DNA of 64,000 nt from Isoperla grammatica (lineage: Eukaryota > Arthropoda > Insecta > Plecoptera > Perlodidae): positions 10,398,587 to 10,462,586 of the forward strand of contig OX246743.1 of assembly GCA_945910005.1 (NCBI GenBank), written 5' to 3'. A program made the translations under genes and the position numbers. The notes below the pieces were generated by a model. That model ran no database searches, was not told where the DNA came from, and saw nothing but the letters and a program-made list of their open reading frames with translations. Shown piece by piece: positions 24,451 through 36,100 of the stretch (position 1 is its first letter; every line of letters starts with the position of its first letter).

Positions 24451-25555
24451 CCTGGTCCTACTATTGTGAGTGTACGTGTAATATTTACCTCACAGTTGTA
24501 TTTATCACCACGCCATATATGTGAACGCGTTACCATACACCGACCGTTTAACTTGCAACGGCTACACAGCAGTATACGTTACACATATCTTTGCACTAGG
24601 ATAGCTTTACTTTATTCCTACGATAAACAATTAACTATTGTTAGGATCTTGTACCTATTCATAAAAGGAAGTCTCCACCATATATGGATAATCTACGATG
24701 GGAAATGACTTATTTCAAATATGTTACTTGTGGCAAATTCTTGAAACAATCTCCTCCGAACAAAGAAACTCGTGTAGTCTTGATGTTAAGCCGTAATTTG
24801 TATTGAAATTTGATTTAATATAACATTATATTGTTAAGAAACACATTTAAAGTGAATGAATATTCATATTATTCGTGGCGTATCGTGAAGTTATTCGTGC
24901 AGACTAAACTACATTCTTACACATTGAGCGAACTATGATCACTGATCTTCTGATGATAAAGTGGAAGAGTAATTAAAAGAATAGAATGGGAGTTTATTCC
25001 TTATTATTACTAAGTATAATTAACTACTTTGAGCTCAGAGTACATAACGCTAAGTACTCTTGTAACCGATCTTTTTTTCTAGAATAAATTTAAACATTCA
25101 CTATAATAAGTCACAATAATAACACGTGTGGTAAGACTTGGGAAAAATGTATTAAGTTGCTTGTCCTTTAAGGTTGGTAAGATGATATAATTGATAAACA
25201 TTACAGGAGGATATAATAAACATGGAAACATTTTAAAAAGTGCAAGCCGGATGAGCTATCAAGAAGTGATTACTACTACCACTTCCATGCATACTCGCCG
25301 ACATAAATAAATGAAGGGTAGTACAGAAAACCTTTAGTTCGATCGAGAGTTGGCCGTTTCATGAATCTACCAATTACGAGAAAATGAAATATTAATAAAT
25401 AGGCTACAATATGAATTTGAGTGTAATTGATTTTATGTTCACAGAGAAGTGAAACATCGTGATAACAAACTCCAAACTTTGAAAATGTTTCGTTTCTAGA
25501 ACAGAGAAACCGATTTAATTATTAACAATTTGAAAGAATTTCATTTAATGAAATT
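24451..25555. other. Intergenic, nothing recognised
   Basis: AT-rich unique sequence; no convincing gene or RNA. Confidence 0.45.
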
Positions 25556-25869
25556 CATAGTTCCCACGTGACGTCACAGCGGCCATGATTGCGACACAAT
25601 TGATGCAGACCAATCTTAGATCATTGGCAAATACTATTGAAATTTAATAAATAAGCCTAATTTAGAACTTAAAAAGTAAACATAAGTAATAAACAAATGA
25701 AATATTAACACTGGTATCAATTTGATCTAAAAAACAGACAGAATTTTGATGAACTAAGAATTTCTGTGTTCTACCACAACAGCCTTCAATTGTTTCTCCA
25801 TGGTAACGTCAAAGTTTGGTCACAAATGTGGCCGCCACGCGCAAAGATGTGACGTACGTGCAACCTATG
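25556..25869. mobile_element. MITE-like element, CATAG family, copy 1
   Basis: This 314-bp element is clearly homologous end to end with 42242-42556. The left end is CATAGTTCCCACGTGACGTC. The right end, read in reverse complement, is CATAGGTTGCACGTACGTCAC. The ends therefore form imperfect inverted repeats of about 30-45 bp, with (A)GCGGCCATG and GGCGGCCACA also matching. Conserved interior blocks include CAATTGATG, TCATTGGCAAATACTATTGA and CTTCAATTGTTTCTCCATGG. It has no coding capacity. I cannot assign a superfamily because the target-site duplication is not clear. Confidence 0.85.
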
Positions 25870-27019
25870 AATAGCGGGTTTAAAATTTAAAAATCCCCCC
25901 TTCTCCAACAAGGGAGCCTTTCCGCCAACATATACACAGCATAATCGTTTCTGTATTTTTGTATTTTTTTAATATAAATTAAAAATTACGCACACACACA
26001 CATGCAAGGGGGCAAACAAATTTGAAATAAATTTAACTTAATGTTAATATGTTCTTAGTATAGACCATCGTTGACAGCAGCTGTGTGAATAGTGCAACTC
26101 TTCAAGTTCGAGTTGGCTACTTACCTTCCAATATACATAAGTTATATTTGAAACATATATTTTAGTAATAAACATAAAAGCAGATGCATATTTTAATGCC
26201 ATGACGTGAGAAACCATCTTGAAGTATCACCTTACTTGTTTTCCCGGGCAATTCAATATTCCTCTGTCACGCCTACTTAGAGTTTTCGTCTCAATTCCAC
26301 GGATGCGTCTCAATTTCCCTAATTAAAATCTTCCTCGCTCTATGATTAAACCTATATAGACATATTATTACGAAACGAGAATAATAAAAAATTCCGTCAT
26401 AAAGCCAACGAAATAAATACACACGAGAGAAAACGACAAGAGAAAAATTTCCATACGAAACGACCAAATTACCCCGAGACGGCTGACTGACCGAATTCCA
26501 CGACACGCTTTAACAATCACACGTGAATGATCAAAAATAAAAAAAAATAGTTAATTGAACAGTAGCTTATTCCGTGACGAGAAACCGAAGTCGACATATT
26601 CTTATCTGGAATTATTAACATTTGACTTCCTTCCAAGTTCCAAGTTGTATTTATTTGAATATAGTTTCCCCGAAGGCACGAGCTCGATCGCATAGCCAAC
26701 ACCTTCATGTGAACAGTTTTTAGTTTTGACATCTCTCGTATTAAATTATTTATGACAGAATAATGGATACGCTTACACCTGCCTAATTTAACAACACTGC
26801 CATCAACAGGCAACCACCCATCATGTATATAAGGTAGAACATGAAAAAAACACGTGGTGAACCCCAATTAGGACATCAGGGTTAGTGAGCCCAGTTTGAA
26901 ATTAATTTCAATGGTCTTTAGGAGGTGGAAGCAAAAAAATAGTTTTACAACTTTGTGGTAGAAGTTGTCTGGTGTTCGTTTACAACCCATCAACATGTTA
27001 AGGTTGTTAGTCAGTCATC
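25870..27019. other. Intergenic, nothing recognised
   Basis: Short minus-strand frames at 26291-26506 and 26517-26867 (71 and 116 codons) match no family I know. There is a short CA run at 25990-26002. Confidence 0.45.
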
Positions 27020-27205
27020 TTGATGCGAGCGAAGAAAGTCTTAATGCGAGTAAAACGGAGCTTCCCTCTGTTTGTCTGTATGTCTGTCTTTATATCTACT
27101 TTTAACGACAGAGGCAAAGTCGCTGATGATGTAAAATTTGAGAAACGCGTTGTGTGACGCGTTGATAAGCGAGATCCACGCAGGTCCACGCTCACGCATA
27201 TAAAG
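27020..27205. mobile_element. Diverged relative of the TTAA element at 52171-52678
   Basis: Shares an identical 18-bp block, GACGCGTTGATAAGCGAG (27156-27173), followed by a similar 'tccacg..ggtccacg' context. It begins with TGCGAGCGAAGAAAGTCTTAATG, echoing the GCGAGCGAAGCGAGCG..AAGACTTT terminus of the other copy. It is shorter, and no matching right terminus is visible. Confidence 0.55.
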
Positions 27206-28044
27206 TACATCTACATCAAGAACGAGGATTATAATGATTACTACCAACTACACTTATTGTGTCATCCAGAAGGCCTATTGAGTCCCTACGAAATCAAATT
27301 TTTCATTTTTTCAATGTAGTGTGGCGTTCTTGAGATATGAGCAACGAAAGATTTTTTTTTTCATTTTTCATCTGGTTTAACCAAGTTGATCTTAAATCTA
27401 CACTAGTCTACAAACAAATGTGTACTTCAGCTTGCCAATGTATTTGCATCACAGCATTGCAATAATTTCAAACAAAAGAGGTGGTACGCTTAAAAAATTG
27501 CATTTTCAGAGCGCGAAATGACACACGTGGAAATTTAATCAGATACAGGTCTTCATGAATAGTATATAAGCTATATCTATTTCAAAACAATGTCATAACA
27601 ACACAATTATTGTGAAACTTATGAAATTAATGACTTTCACTATAACAATTATTGTATAATCGTTTATTGCCAACAAGATAAATTATAAATAATGTAATTA
27701 CGGTTATAATTGAACATTGAATAGGTGTGTTTTAAATTGATTGTTAATTTACATAGATTATTTAAAATTGTTGTTTCAATTGTATAGATGGCAGGTTGAT
27801 TGAAAACTAAGTACAGGTATTTCATAAAACATATAAAAAAAGGAAGTAATTTCAATTTAAAATTCAATAACTACAGAAAAGTGATTTCTAGCTTTGTTAG
27901 TGGAGATAGAATTTAATATATACATACTGAATAGAATAACCATTGAATAAACAGACAGTTCACGATCAGACATTTATTTGTATGATTTGAAAATTGATCA
28001 ATCAAGGACAATATTGATTACAGTGAAGAATTACACTGAAGAAT
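27206..28044. other. Intergenic, nothing recognised
   Basis: AT-rich unique sequence. Confidence 0.45.
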
Positions 28045-28240
28045 CATGAATGATGATTTTAGGCTTAACGTCTCTCTCATATTTTTGTAACGTTGCTAAT
28101 CGAGACCACAAGTGTATATTCATATTGTATATGAAGACACAAAACCACACGGCATATGTGCCTAAGACAAGATTCAAACCTGGACCTCAAGAACGGTTTA
28201 CTTTTTACTAGATCGGAAGTCGGCTTCCAATAAATTGAAC
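28045..28240 (-). mobile_element. tRNA-derived SINE (family C), minus strand
   Basis: A minus-strand B-box-like GGTTTGAATCTTG lies at about 28168-28182. The body contains GCTTAACGTCTCTCTCATA (plus strand 28062-28081), which parallels GCTTTACGTCTCTTTTATT in the 32040 copy. A short GATGATT tail lies at about 28050. The copy is diverged. Confidence 0.6.
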
Positions 28241-28817
28241 AATATAGAATATGTAAAATTATGTAAAGAAAAAACCTACACGTAACGATTGTTACACGAA
28301 ACAATGTGGTGTACATCACTCGTTGCCATGTTCACACTGCAACACAACACAACATAATATGCAATTCTAATGCAATCGAGATTAAAAACTGCAACAAACG
28401 GATCAGACCCAACCGACTGAAAGGAATCACCATCGTACTAACAACCATCCAACTAATTAAACCCTTCCGATATATTATGCGTTTGAAAAATTAACAGACC
28501 TGAAATAAATATCTGATATGTATCGCACAGAGCGAGTGAGCCTAGTACAGCTTTACCATATGAGGTGAGTCGCAAGACCATTTAAAGGAAGTTCCACCTA
28601 AAAACAGGAAACGGAAAGGAAGGAAAATACGCTGGTAAAAAGCGTCTCGCCATGCAGTGTAGAGTATGTGTTACCTTATATGGAGGGCAAGTTTTGCAGG
28701 CGGCTGTCACAGATCTGTATATACACCATACGGCCTAGACTAGGCTATAAGATCGCTCGATCAGGCATCAAATATACGATTAATTGAGGGTTATAATTAA
28801 ATAGTTAGCAGATGTGA

Positions 28818-28856
<39 letters not shown>

Positions 28857-29180
28857 ATAGACGTCATCCGGGTAAATAAAATGGTAGATTTTATTTTATA
28901 AATGTGAATATGCATAAAAGGGTAATATATTTTAGTACTACCTTGGTACCGCTCCCCCATCAATCCCCCCCTCCCCCCCCCCCAGCCAACTTATGCCGTT
29001 TTCCATGGGCTGCACTAAGTGCACCTTTAACATTTACAACCACAATGCACAACAATACAATAGTCACCAGCACTCACTGAAGCCCATTAGAAAACGCCAT
29101 TATTGTGACAAGCAACGTTTTCTCTGGAGTACCCCCCCCCCCCTCACCCCCCCACATCCTCTCTCTAGAATATTGCTATA
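28241..29180. other. Intergenic with GA microsatellite and C runs
   Basis: A (GA)n run of about 14 units at 28821-28848 passes directly into G9 at 28848-28856. C11 lies at 28973-28983, and C12 plus C7 at 29132-29153. No gene is seen. Confidence 0.6.
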
Positions 29181-29412
29181 AAGTCAAGTGGGTTTATTCC
29201 TGCTCCCAATGCACCACATCCAGGGTACGATTGATTGGCTTTGTAAATTGGCTTATATCTATAGGGTACTGATATATTACTGGGTATACGGTACAAAAGT
29301 GACTTTGCAGCCGTCAGAACAACGAAGCACATAAATGGTGCAATGTCCCCCACTGAAAATCACTTGTTGTAACTGTGGGTAGACCATAAGTACAAATTTA
29401 TTTTATTTCTAT
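29181..29412 (+). mobile_element. tRNA-Pro-related SINE (family B)
   Basis: The order of blocks matches the other copies: a 'gtgggtttattcctgctcccaatgca' head, a body with GACTTTGCAGCCGTCAGAACAACGAAGCAC, then the tail AATGTCCCCCACTGAAAATCAC..TTGTAACTGTGGGTAGACCATAAGTACAAATTTATTTT. The copy at 48484 keeps the head best (GGCTCGTTGGTCTAGTGG), which resembles the 5' half of tRNA-Pro. It is a retroposed, non-coding element. Confidence 0.8.
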
Positions 29413-30413
29413 TATTGAGCACAATTGGCTAATAATGAACACTATTCAATAAGAAAATAATGCGTTCAATAAAAATAACAATGAATAATGATACTATTTA
29501 ATATTTATACACCATATATTGCTAATGTATTTATTGTCATACTTTGCAAGTTAGTATAAGGAGACATTCAAAAATACATTTTATATAGAATCTCGGAGAT
29601 TCCTTTGTCTAAATATCGTTTCCCCTTTGTTTAAATGTTGACTACAAACAAGAAGGACAAAGCTCGACGGACGCGAACACGGCATCGAACCAATGACCTT
29701 ATGTACTTCAACTCGACGCGTTACCTTGAAGCAGTAGTAGTAGTGCCTGCTTACATGTACAAGACATCCTACATTGCAAGCAACAACCCTAAGTGCAAGC
29801 AAGAACACGCAACAGAACAAACACGTAATGTACATCAGAACTGCATCCTGCCACGAGATAACAGCCCCCCCCCCCCCCCCCCCCCCTCCCACGCCGTGTA
29901 GTGTAGTACATCCGACAACCACTTACCAACAGTGCCGTGGCTGTGACTTATCTACGTTTTGTATTGTATGTTTGTGTATTTGTTTGTTGTTTATGTGCAG
30001 GAAGGAGTGGAGGAAGTTAGTGGGAATGAGGACGAAGGAACAATGAGCATGGCAAGCTTAGTCTAATGCCCTAGACTAGGGCATTGTCAACCACCACTCA
30101 ACCGGGCTTTGTTAGAACTGAGATATACATTATAATCATTTTGTTTTTTTATCTATTTTTATCAAAAATTATAATTGGTATTGTTACATATTTATAAAAA
30201 ATAAAAATATAATGGAAGTTAAATAAGTGAAATGATGGGTCAGATTTTGTAACATTATTTTTGTTGGTGTCATTTTCATGTAGATGAAAAATTCACGTTA
30301 TACCTTTGTTCAGATTTATTTATCTTTGTAAGTTTTATTCATGTTTAAAAATGTTTGTAAATAATCTCTTTAATATTAAAGTACATTTATATATCTAATT
30401 CTTTACACTGTTT
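29413..30413. other. Intergenic with tRNA-like fragment, C22 tract and palindrome
   Basis: A minus-strand tRNA-like block with TGGTTCGATGCCG at about 29683-29697 is probably a SINE head (29640-29760). A C22 tract lies at 29865-29886. A perfect palindrome with a 10-bp stem (AATGCCCTAG / CTAGGGCATT, one-base centre) lies at 30065-30085. No coding gene is recognised. Confidence 0.55.
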
Positions 30414-31450
30414 AGTATAGCTAGATGGGAGCTGATCAATATAAGTAAATATGTGCGGATGGCTGTCCGATATTAGTATAGCTAGATGGGAGCTGATCAA
30501 TGTAAGTAAATATGTGCGGGTGGCTGTCCGATATTAGTATAGCTAGATGGGAGCTGATCAATGTAAGTAAATATGTGCGGATGGCTGTCCGATATTAGTA
30601 TAGCTAGATGGGAGCTGATCAATGTAAGTAAATATGTGTGGATGGCTGTCCGATATTAGTATAGCTAGATGGGAGCTGATCAATGTAAGTAAATATGTGC
30701 GGGTGGCTGTCCGATATTAGTATAGCTAGATGGGAGCTGATCAATGTAAGTAAATATGTGCGGATGGCTGTCCGATATTAGTATAGCTAGATGGGAGCTG
30801 ATCAATGTAAGTAAATATGTGCGGGTGGCTGTCCGATATTAGTATAGCTAGATGGGAGCTGATCAATGTAAGTAAATATGTGCGGGTGGCTGTCCGATAT
30901 TAGTATAGCTAGAAGGGAGCTGATCAATGTAAGTAAATATGTGAGGGTGGCTGTCCGATATTAGTATAGCTAGATGGGAGCTGATCAATGTAAGTAAATA
31001 TGTGCGGATGGCTGTCCGATATTAGTATAGCTAGATGGGAGCTGATCAATGTAAGTAAATATGTGCGGGTGGCTGTTCGATATTAGTATAGCTAGATGGG
31101 AGCTGATCAATGTAAGTAAATATGTGCGGGTGGCTGTCCGATATTAGTATAGCTAGAAGGGAGCTGATCAATGTAAGTAAATATGTGAGGGTGGCTGTCC
31201 GATATTAGTATAGCTAGATGGGAGCTGATCAATGTAAGTAAATATGTGCGGATGGCTGTCCGATATTAGTATAGCTAGATGGGAGCTGATCAATGTAAGT
31301 AAATATGTGCGGGTGGCTGTTCGATATTAGTATAGCTAGATGGGAGCTGATCAATGTAAGTAAATATGTGCGGGTGGCTGTCCGATATTAGTATAGCTAG
31401 AAGGGAGCTGATCAATGTAAGTAAATATGTGAGGGTGGCTGTCCGATATT
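30414..31450. repeat. 61-bp satellite, 17 units, with 4-unit higher-order repeat
   Basis: The unit starts AGTATAGCTAGATGGGAGCT, then GATCAATGTAAGTAAATATG, then TGCGGATGGCTGTCCGATAT and T. 1037 bp divided by 61 gives exactly 17 units, ending at GATATT (31450). Units 9, 13 and 17 share GAAGGG plus GAGGGTGG. Units 10 and 14 carry CGGATGG. Units 11 and 15 carry CTGTTCG. Units 12 and 16 carry CGGGTGG. Units 9-12 and 13-16 are therefore 244-bp higher-order copies. 61 is not a multiple of three and no frame stays open. All units except the first contain TGTAAGTA. Confidence 0.97.
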
Positions 31451-32039
31451 TGCATCAATTCTGTTACTTATTTGAAAGAGAAATAAATAAACAAATTTGA
31501 CATAGATTTTAATCGTTTATCTAAACTTCTAAAACAAAATGTAATCTTGTATCCCTTATCTACAAACGTTTTCCCACTTTCTCTCACATAATCTGCACAC
31601 TATACAATATATCTTAGATACAAATTCATTTATCTTTGTCACTAGACCGTTTACAAACATTGCGAATAAAAGTGCGACATGCGGGTTTATGCCTGGTAAG
31701 TTTTTATGATGTGCCTAATAATAGACCGGCGAATATAAATAGTAAAGAGCCCCTCACTACATCGGTACACGGGCGTATATGTTTGTCCGGCGGCCGTTGT
31801 GTTTTATGACTAAACGGCTCGTTGAGTCTACATTACGGGTTAATGACAGGTTGATTGGTCTTGAAATGTGTGTGAGTCGAAACGTCTCTTCGGTTCTTGC
31901 ACGAATTAAGAAGGTATAATAAACAGTTTAAAATTAACGACGATTTTTTTTAAAGTCGCAAACTCGCAATATTTCTTGTTGATACCTTTTTGTTTAATTT
32001 TTTAAAGTGCAAATTAAAATGCCCTACAATACATACAAG
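31451..32039. other. Intergenic, nothing firm
   Basis: TATAAATAG at about 31733 lies ~30 bp upstream of CGGTACACGGGCG and could be a chance TATA box. No downstream gene is recognisable. Confidence 0.4.
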
Positions 32040-32285
32040 ATGATGATGATTATTGTTGCTTTACGTCTCTTTTATTGCAGTCACGGTATTTGAGACGATG
32101 AGGGGTGATTGATGACGATCAAGGACAATTACAAATAGAAACATTATGCAGGATTCGAACACCGAGGAAAACTTCGGAAAAAATTTCGCTCAGCATTGCC
32201 GGTATAGCGGGTATCGAGCCAGTGACCTCCCAAATTAGAGCCTTGTGCGCAATACACTAGACAATTAGGGAAAACACATGCCTTA
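32040..32285 (-). mobile_element. tRNA-derived SINE (family C), minus strand
   Basis: The plus strand shows the reversed tail GATGATGATGATTATTGTTG, then TTTACGTCTCTTTTATTGCAG and a body with GACGATGAGGGGTGATTGATGA. The end is tRNA-like: on the minus strand TGTCTAGTGTATTGCGCA (A-box region) and CTGGCTCGATACCCG (B box). A second B-box-like stretch (GGATTCGAAC at 32152-32161) suggests a dimeric head or nested copies. Confidence 0.7.
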
Positions 32286-32959
32286 CACCGCATAAGACAT
32301 GTTTTCTATACAATATTTGCACCTACAAGACAGTTATGCACTAGTGTTTTTATTTTTATGTGCCTACATGCATTATATGAACATATTATGTAAAACGATG
32401 ACAATAAAATGGTTTTTTGGATTGAATTGAATCGAAACAGGAAAAAACTCTAATATTTTCAACTATATATCCCAAAAATTTAGATTTTATCACCGTTTTT
32501 TAAATCCTGCCAGAAACCAAACCTCTCACGTTTGAGTAAGACACGTTGTAACGGAACAAAGGAAGATAACCTGTCCGAAACATGCAGACAATACGAGAGA
32601 AGCACGTGTGACGACCATGGTTAGAGCAAGTCTATACTGCAGGCGGATTACTTGAATGCACTGACTACAGAGCGAGGTAATTGCAATCGATAGACAATAA
32701 CCCCTCAACGCGAGAGTGTAAAGGAGCGCATGCATTCAGGCACCTCCCATGAAGCCGACACGGAAACACCCACGGCCACGTACGATTATCTTTTAATGAT
32801 GTATCGACGGAATATATGTTTATAATGATTTGTTATAACTTGCATCTTACATACGTTGTAAGAGTAGCACACCCATCTATTAGAATGGTAAAAGGATAAA
32901 TATTTGTTTTATTAAAAATGTGATGACGGTATAATAATACATATACTGATTGATCAAGA
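32286..32959. other. Intergenic, nothing recognised
   Basis: Unique sequence; the 69-codon minus-strand frame at 32526-32735 has no recognised relative. Confidence 0.45.
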
Positions 32960-33180
32960 CTCTCACCCGTCTGGGCCCGGGGTAGAATATGCCCAGGGTG
33001 ACTCTATTAGTCGTAAGAGAGGCGACAGAAGGAGATCCTGTCCCTTCTCCCCCTCCCCCCCCCCCCTTCCTACTGTAAAGATTCCTCCTATAACACTTGG
33101 CCTTGCCCTCCCCGCGATGTATAATAATGACCTAAGCTGTCGAGTAAATAGTCAAATACCACTAATCAATCAATTATACT
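32960..33180 (+). mobile_element. Molluscan-type retroposon with GTCGTAAGAG-GCGAC motif
   Basis: The block order is CTGGGCCCGGGGTAGAATAT, GCCCAGGGTGACTC, AGTCGTAAGAGAGGCGACAG, a C12 run at 33055-33066, and then ATGACCTAAGCTGTCGAGTA with an ATCAATCAATTAT-type tail. 'GGCCCGGGGTAGAATA' with a nearby GTCGTAAGAGGCGACTA motif is a combination I recall from abundant repeats of gastropods such as abalone; that is memory, not a search. Other motif copies are at 39530-39630 and 48330-48480. Confidence 0.65.
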
Positions 33181-36100
33181 AAGACTGTTATACCGGGAGA
33201 ACATTTAAACAAAACACCACAGGAACAGTTACCACGGCCAAGAACATTAAATACGTACCAAAGCTAGTAAATGTTCGATGAAAAAAATATTTGGCAAAGA
33301 TGTGTTGACTGTAGGAAACGAAAATACGTATAGACATTCATGTATCTACTAAATATTCTTATTCAGTTGAAATAAATCAACTATTATTTTATCATACATG
33401 GCAAAACAAGCAATACATTTTGAAAACAAGAAATTTAATTCTGCCGGATAAATTATCGTTGCATGTCTAAGAGTGATCAATTCAATGTGAAAGAAATTTT
33501 CATTTAGAAAAATAAATTATCAGAAAAAGATGTTTGTTGGGCTATTTTGAGGCGAATCAAAATTCATTATTATGCAAAACATGCAATAACATACACACCG
33601 TTTATATTGTGTATTACGATGCAATACCATAAATTTTCCCTTCGATAAAGGGAAAACTTAAGTGAGTAATTAGCTTTATCTTGAAATATGCCATATAAAT
33701 TGTGTGCTTTAGGCTCAAGAGAAATAATCGGTTATTAAATTACACATGTTTTCTATTGAATAGTAATTTTATTCTAGTTTTTAATATTTATGAAAATAAT
33801 TTGGCTAAATGAAAACCTAAATGAACTAGGGCATAATTTTTAATATTCTATGAGGGTAATTTAATCCATATTTAGAGTATTAAGCCAAAACTAAATCATA
33901 CTAACACATCAACATCAAGTGGAAAATTACAATCTGGCAACTCATGTTTTTATTATTAACTGCCTATTTTATGGATTATTAAATCATAATTATACACCCT
34001 TTTGAAACAAAAACCTATAAATAACTTCTTACAATTTGAATTCGTTCAGCAATAAATATAGTCCGCGTATTATTGTGTACACTGTTAGTGTTAGATTACC
34101 ATGTACAGTGTATGTATACAGAAAATAAATTTTTGTAGTACAAATATATTTTGAGTAAGAATGGCACAATAAATTTACACTGTTAAAGGAGATACAAATA
34201 TTTGATTTTTGCATTCGATTATCACTTTAAAAATGTGTTTCGAAAATGTCTTATGATATTGAAGACGAATTACAAAACAAAATGTTTCAACTTTTAATGA
34301 AGATGGACGTCAATTCCCCATTTAGTATCTCAACTAACACAACGCAATGTTTCACTGAACTATATTAATTAAAACACCATTTGTAAAAGTAATATAATAT
34401 TAATAACAGAAACGTCACTCCTTCAAACATATTATACAGTTGATTATTAATTTTTATTAATTAGAAGTTTTCCATATAGTTGTAGTCTTTACGTGCCAAA
34501 ATGGCGTTCCCATTTCGAACCGCTTCAACAACCTAAGAATTTACATCCTTCAATAACCCGCGTCAAGATTAACCTCGTTGTACAAACATAATATGGACGT
34601 CCCCCCCCCCCCCCCTCCCTCCCTAAAACCCAGACAGAAATACACTCACAACAAAACACTGAAATGCACTTTAGAATATGTTCTTCATTTCAAATTTCTG
34701 ATTAACTTTTTACGATTGAAACAGCTACCAGAGCAATAATAACCATTTGATGGTCTTAAACGCGTTATCGTTTCAATAGGAAATACTCGTATTAGTTATC
34801 TGTAGTAAGCAATCTGAGTAGGTAGAGTTATGCCTTAAAAAATAAACTAAAACTATAATAATAACCGTTTCAGTGAGTAAGCCTAGGACTGCATGGTGGC
34901 CACAGTGTGCGTTTCTTAAAGCAAAGTTAAGCATTATCTTAATCAGACTCAAGAGTAATTATTTAAATTACAAAATAAGAAACAAATCTTAATTGCAAAA
35001 ATACATCACGTGGTTGTTTTAAAATGGGAATAACTATGTCTGGAAGATAAGCGAAGTTAATACACACATGAGAGAAAAGAATATGGTTGTGTTTTACTTT
35101 TACTTATCGTCTAGACTTAAGGCAGTCAACCCATATAGAGATATAGAGAGATATAGAGACATCCTCTTAGACGGAAACACATCCTAATTACCAACAAAGA
35201 GCATCATAATATATAAGTAGAGCAAACACGACACAAAAAAATGAATTTATATAACAATACAGACTGCTTTTAAAAGTACCTACTTACTAGTCGAGCTAAA
35301 ACATGTGACTAAAATGATTTGAAGCCGCATCATAAATGGCAAGTATACATACACCCTACACAGCAAGAACCCCAAATCAAAATCCCAAAAATATCGAAAA
35401 GAAAAAAAATACTACCACTTCAATTTGAGTTCTGAATTATTTGTTATACCAATTCATGCTTTTATGGGTAACAAATAAAATAACTGACCTTTATTTGGCC
35501 TCAAAATACCTCTAGGTGTCAATGTTTAAAAACTCCTAGGAAGTCTAGTATGGAAATGTCTAAAGCGACGTCCAAATATATCATGTAGATTGTAGATAGA
35601 TTGTATAGATAGCAAGATAGAAACAGATACTTCCTTCTGATTGTGGTACACGTTGGATATGGACGTTGAACGTGACCCCTCAAGGTCGAAGGTCAATCGT
35701 GACCAACGCGATCTCCTGCTACGTGGCTGGTTTGCCCGGCCGAACAAGGGGGGGGGGGGGGGATCAAGATATTCATATACGTTTTCTCCGGTAGTAACAG
35801 GCATCCGATACGTGACAATACATTCATTAATACATGTGGTATGTTTAATTACTCTATAAAATTGTATTTAAACTCTATACAGTGTAGTTGTATTTATTGC
35901 CCGTAGTAAAACCATTAAATAAATACATTCAGAGACAAATTCCATGATTCCCGGATTGTGTAATTCTTATGTTTGTTTGTGATGTACAGCTACAAACTTT
36001 AAAAACCACGTGTACGACAGAAACCTACTTTACTCCAATGTTCATTGCGCGATGCACAATATAACTATTGAAGACTTACTAGTGAATTTATTGTATGGGA

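Noticed and set aside
23423..24536. Minus-strand frames of up to 340 codons across the GT/GA minisatellite
   Set aside because: Low-complexity S/L/T/H translation of a tandem repeat, with several overlapping frames open at once.
30414..31450. CRISPR-like array
   Set aside because: The 61-bp units are contiguous with no unique spacers, and the context is eukaryotic.
31733..31765. TATA-box promoter (TATAAATAG)
   Set aside because: Frequent by chance in AT-rich DNA, and no downstream coding sequence was recognised.
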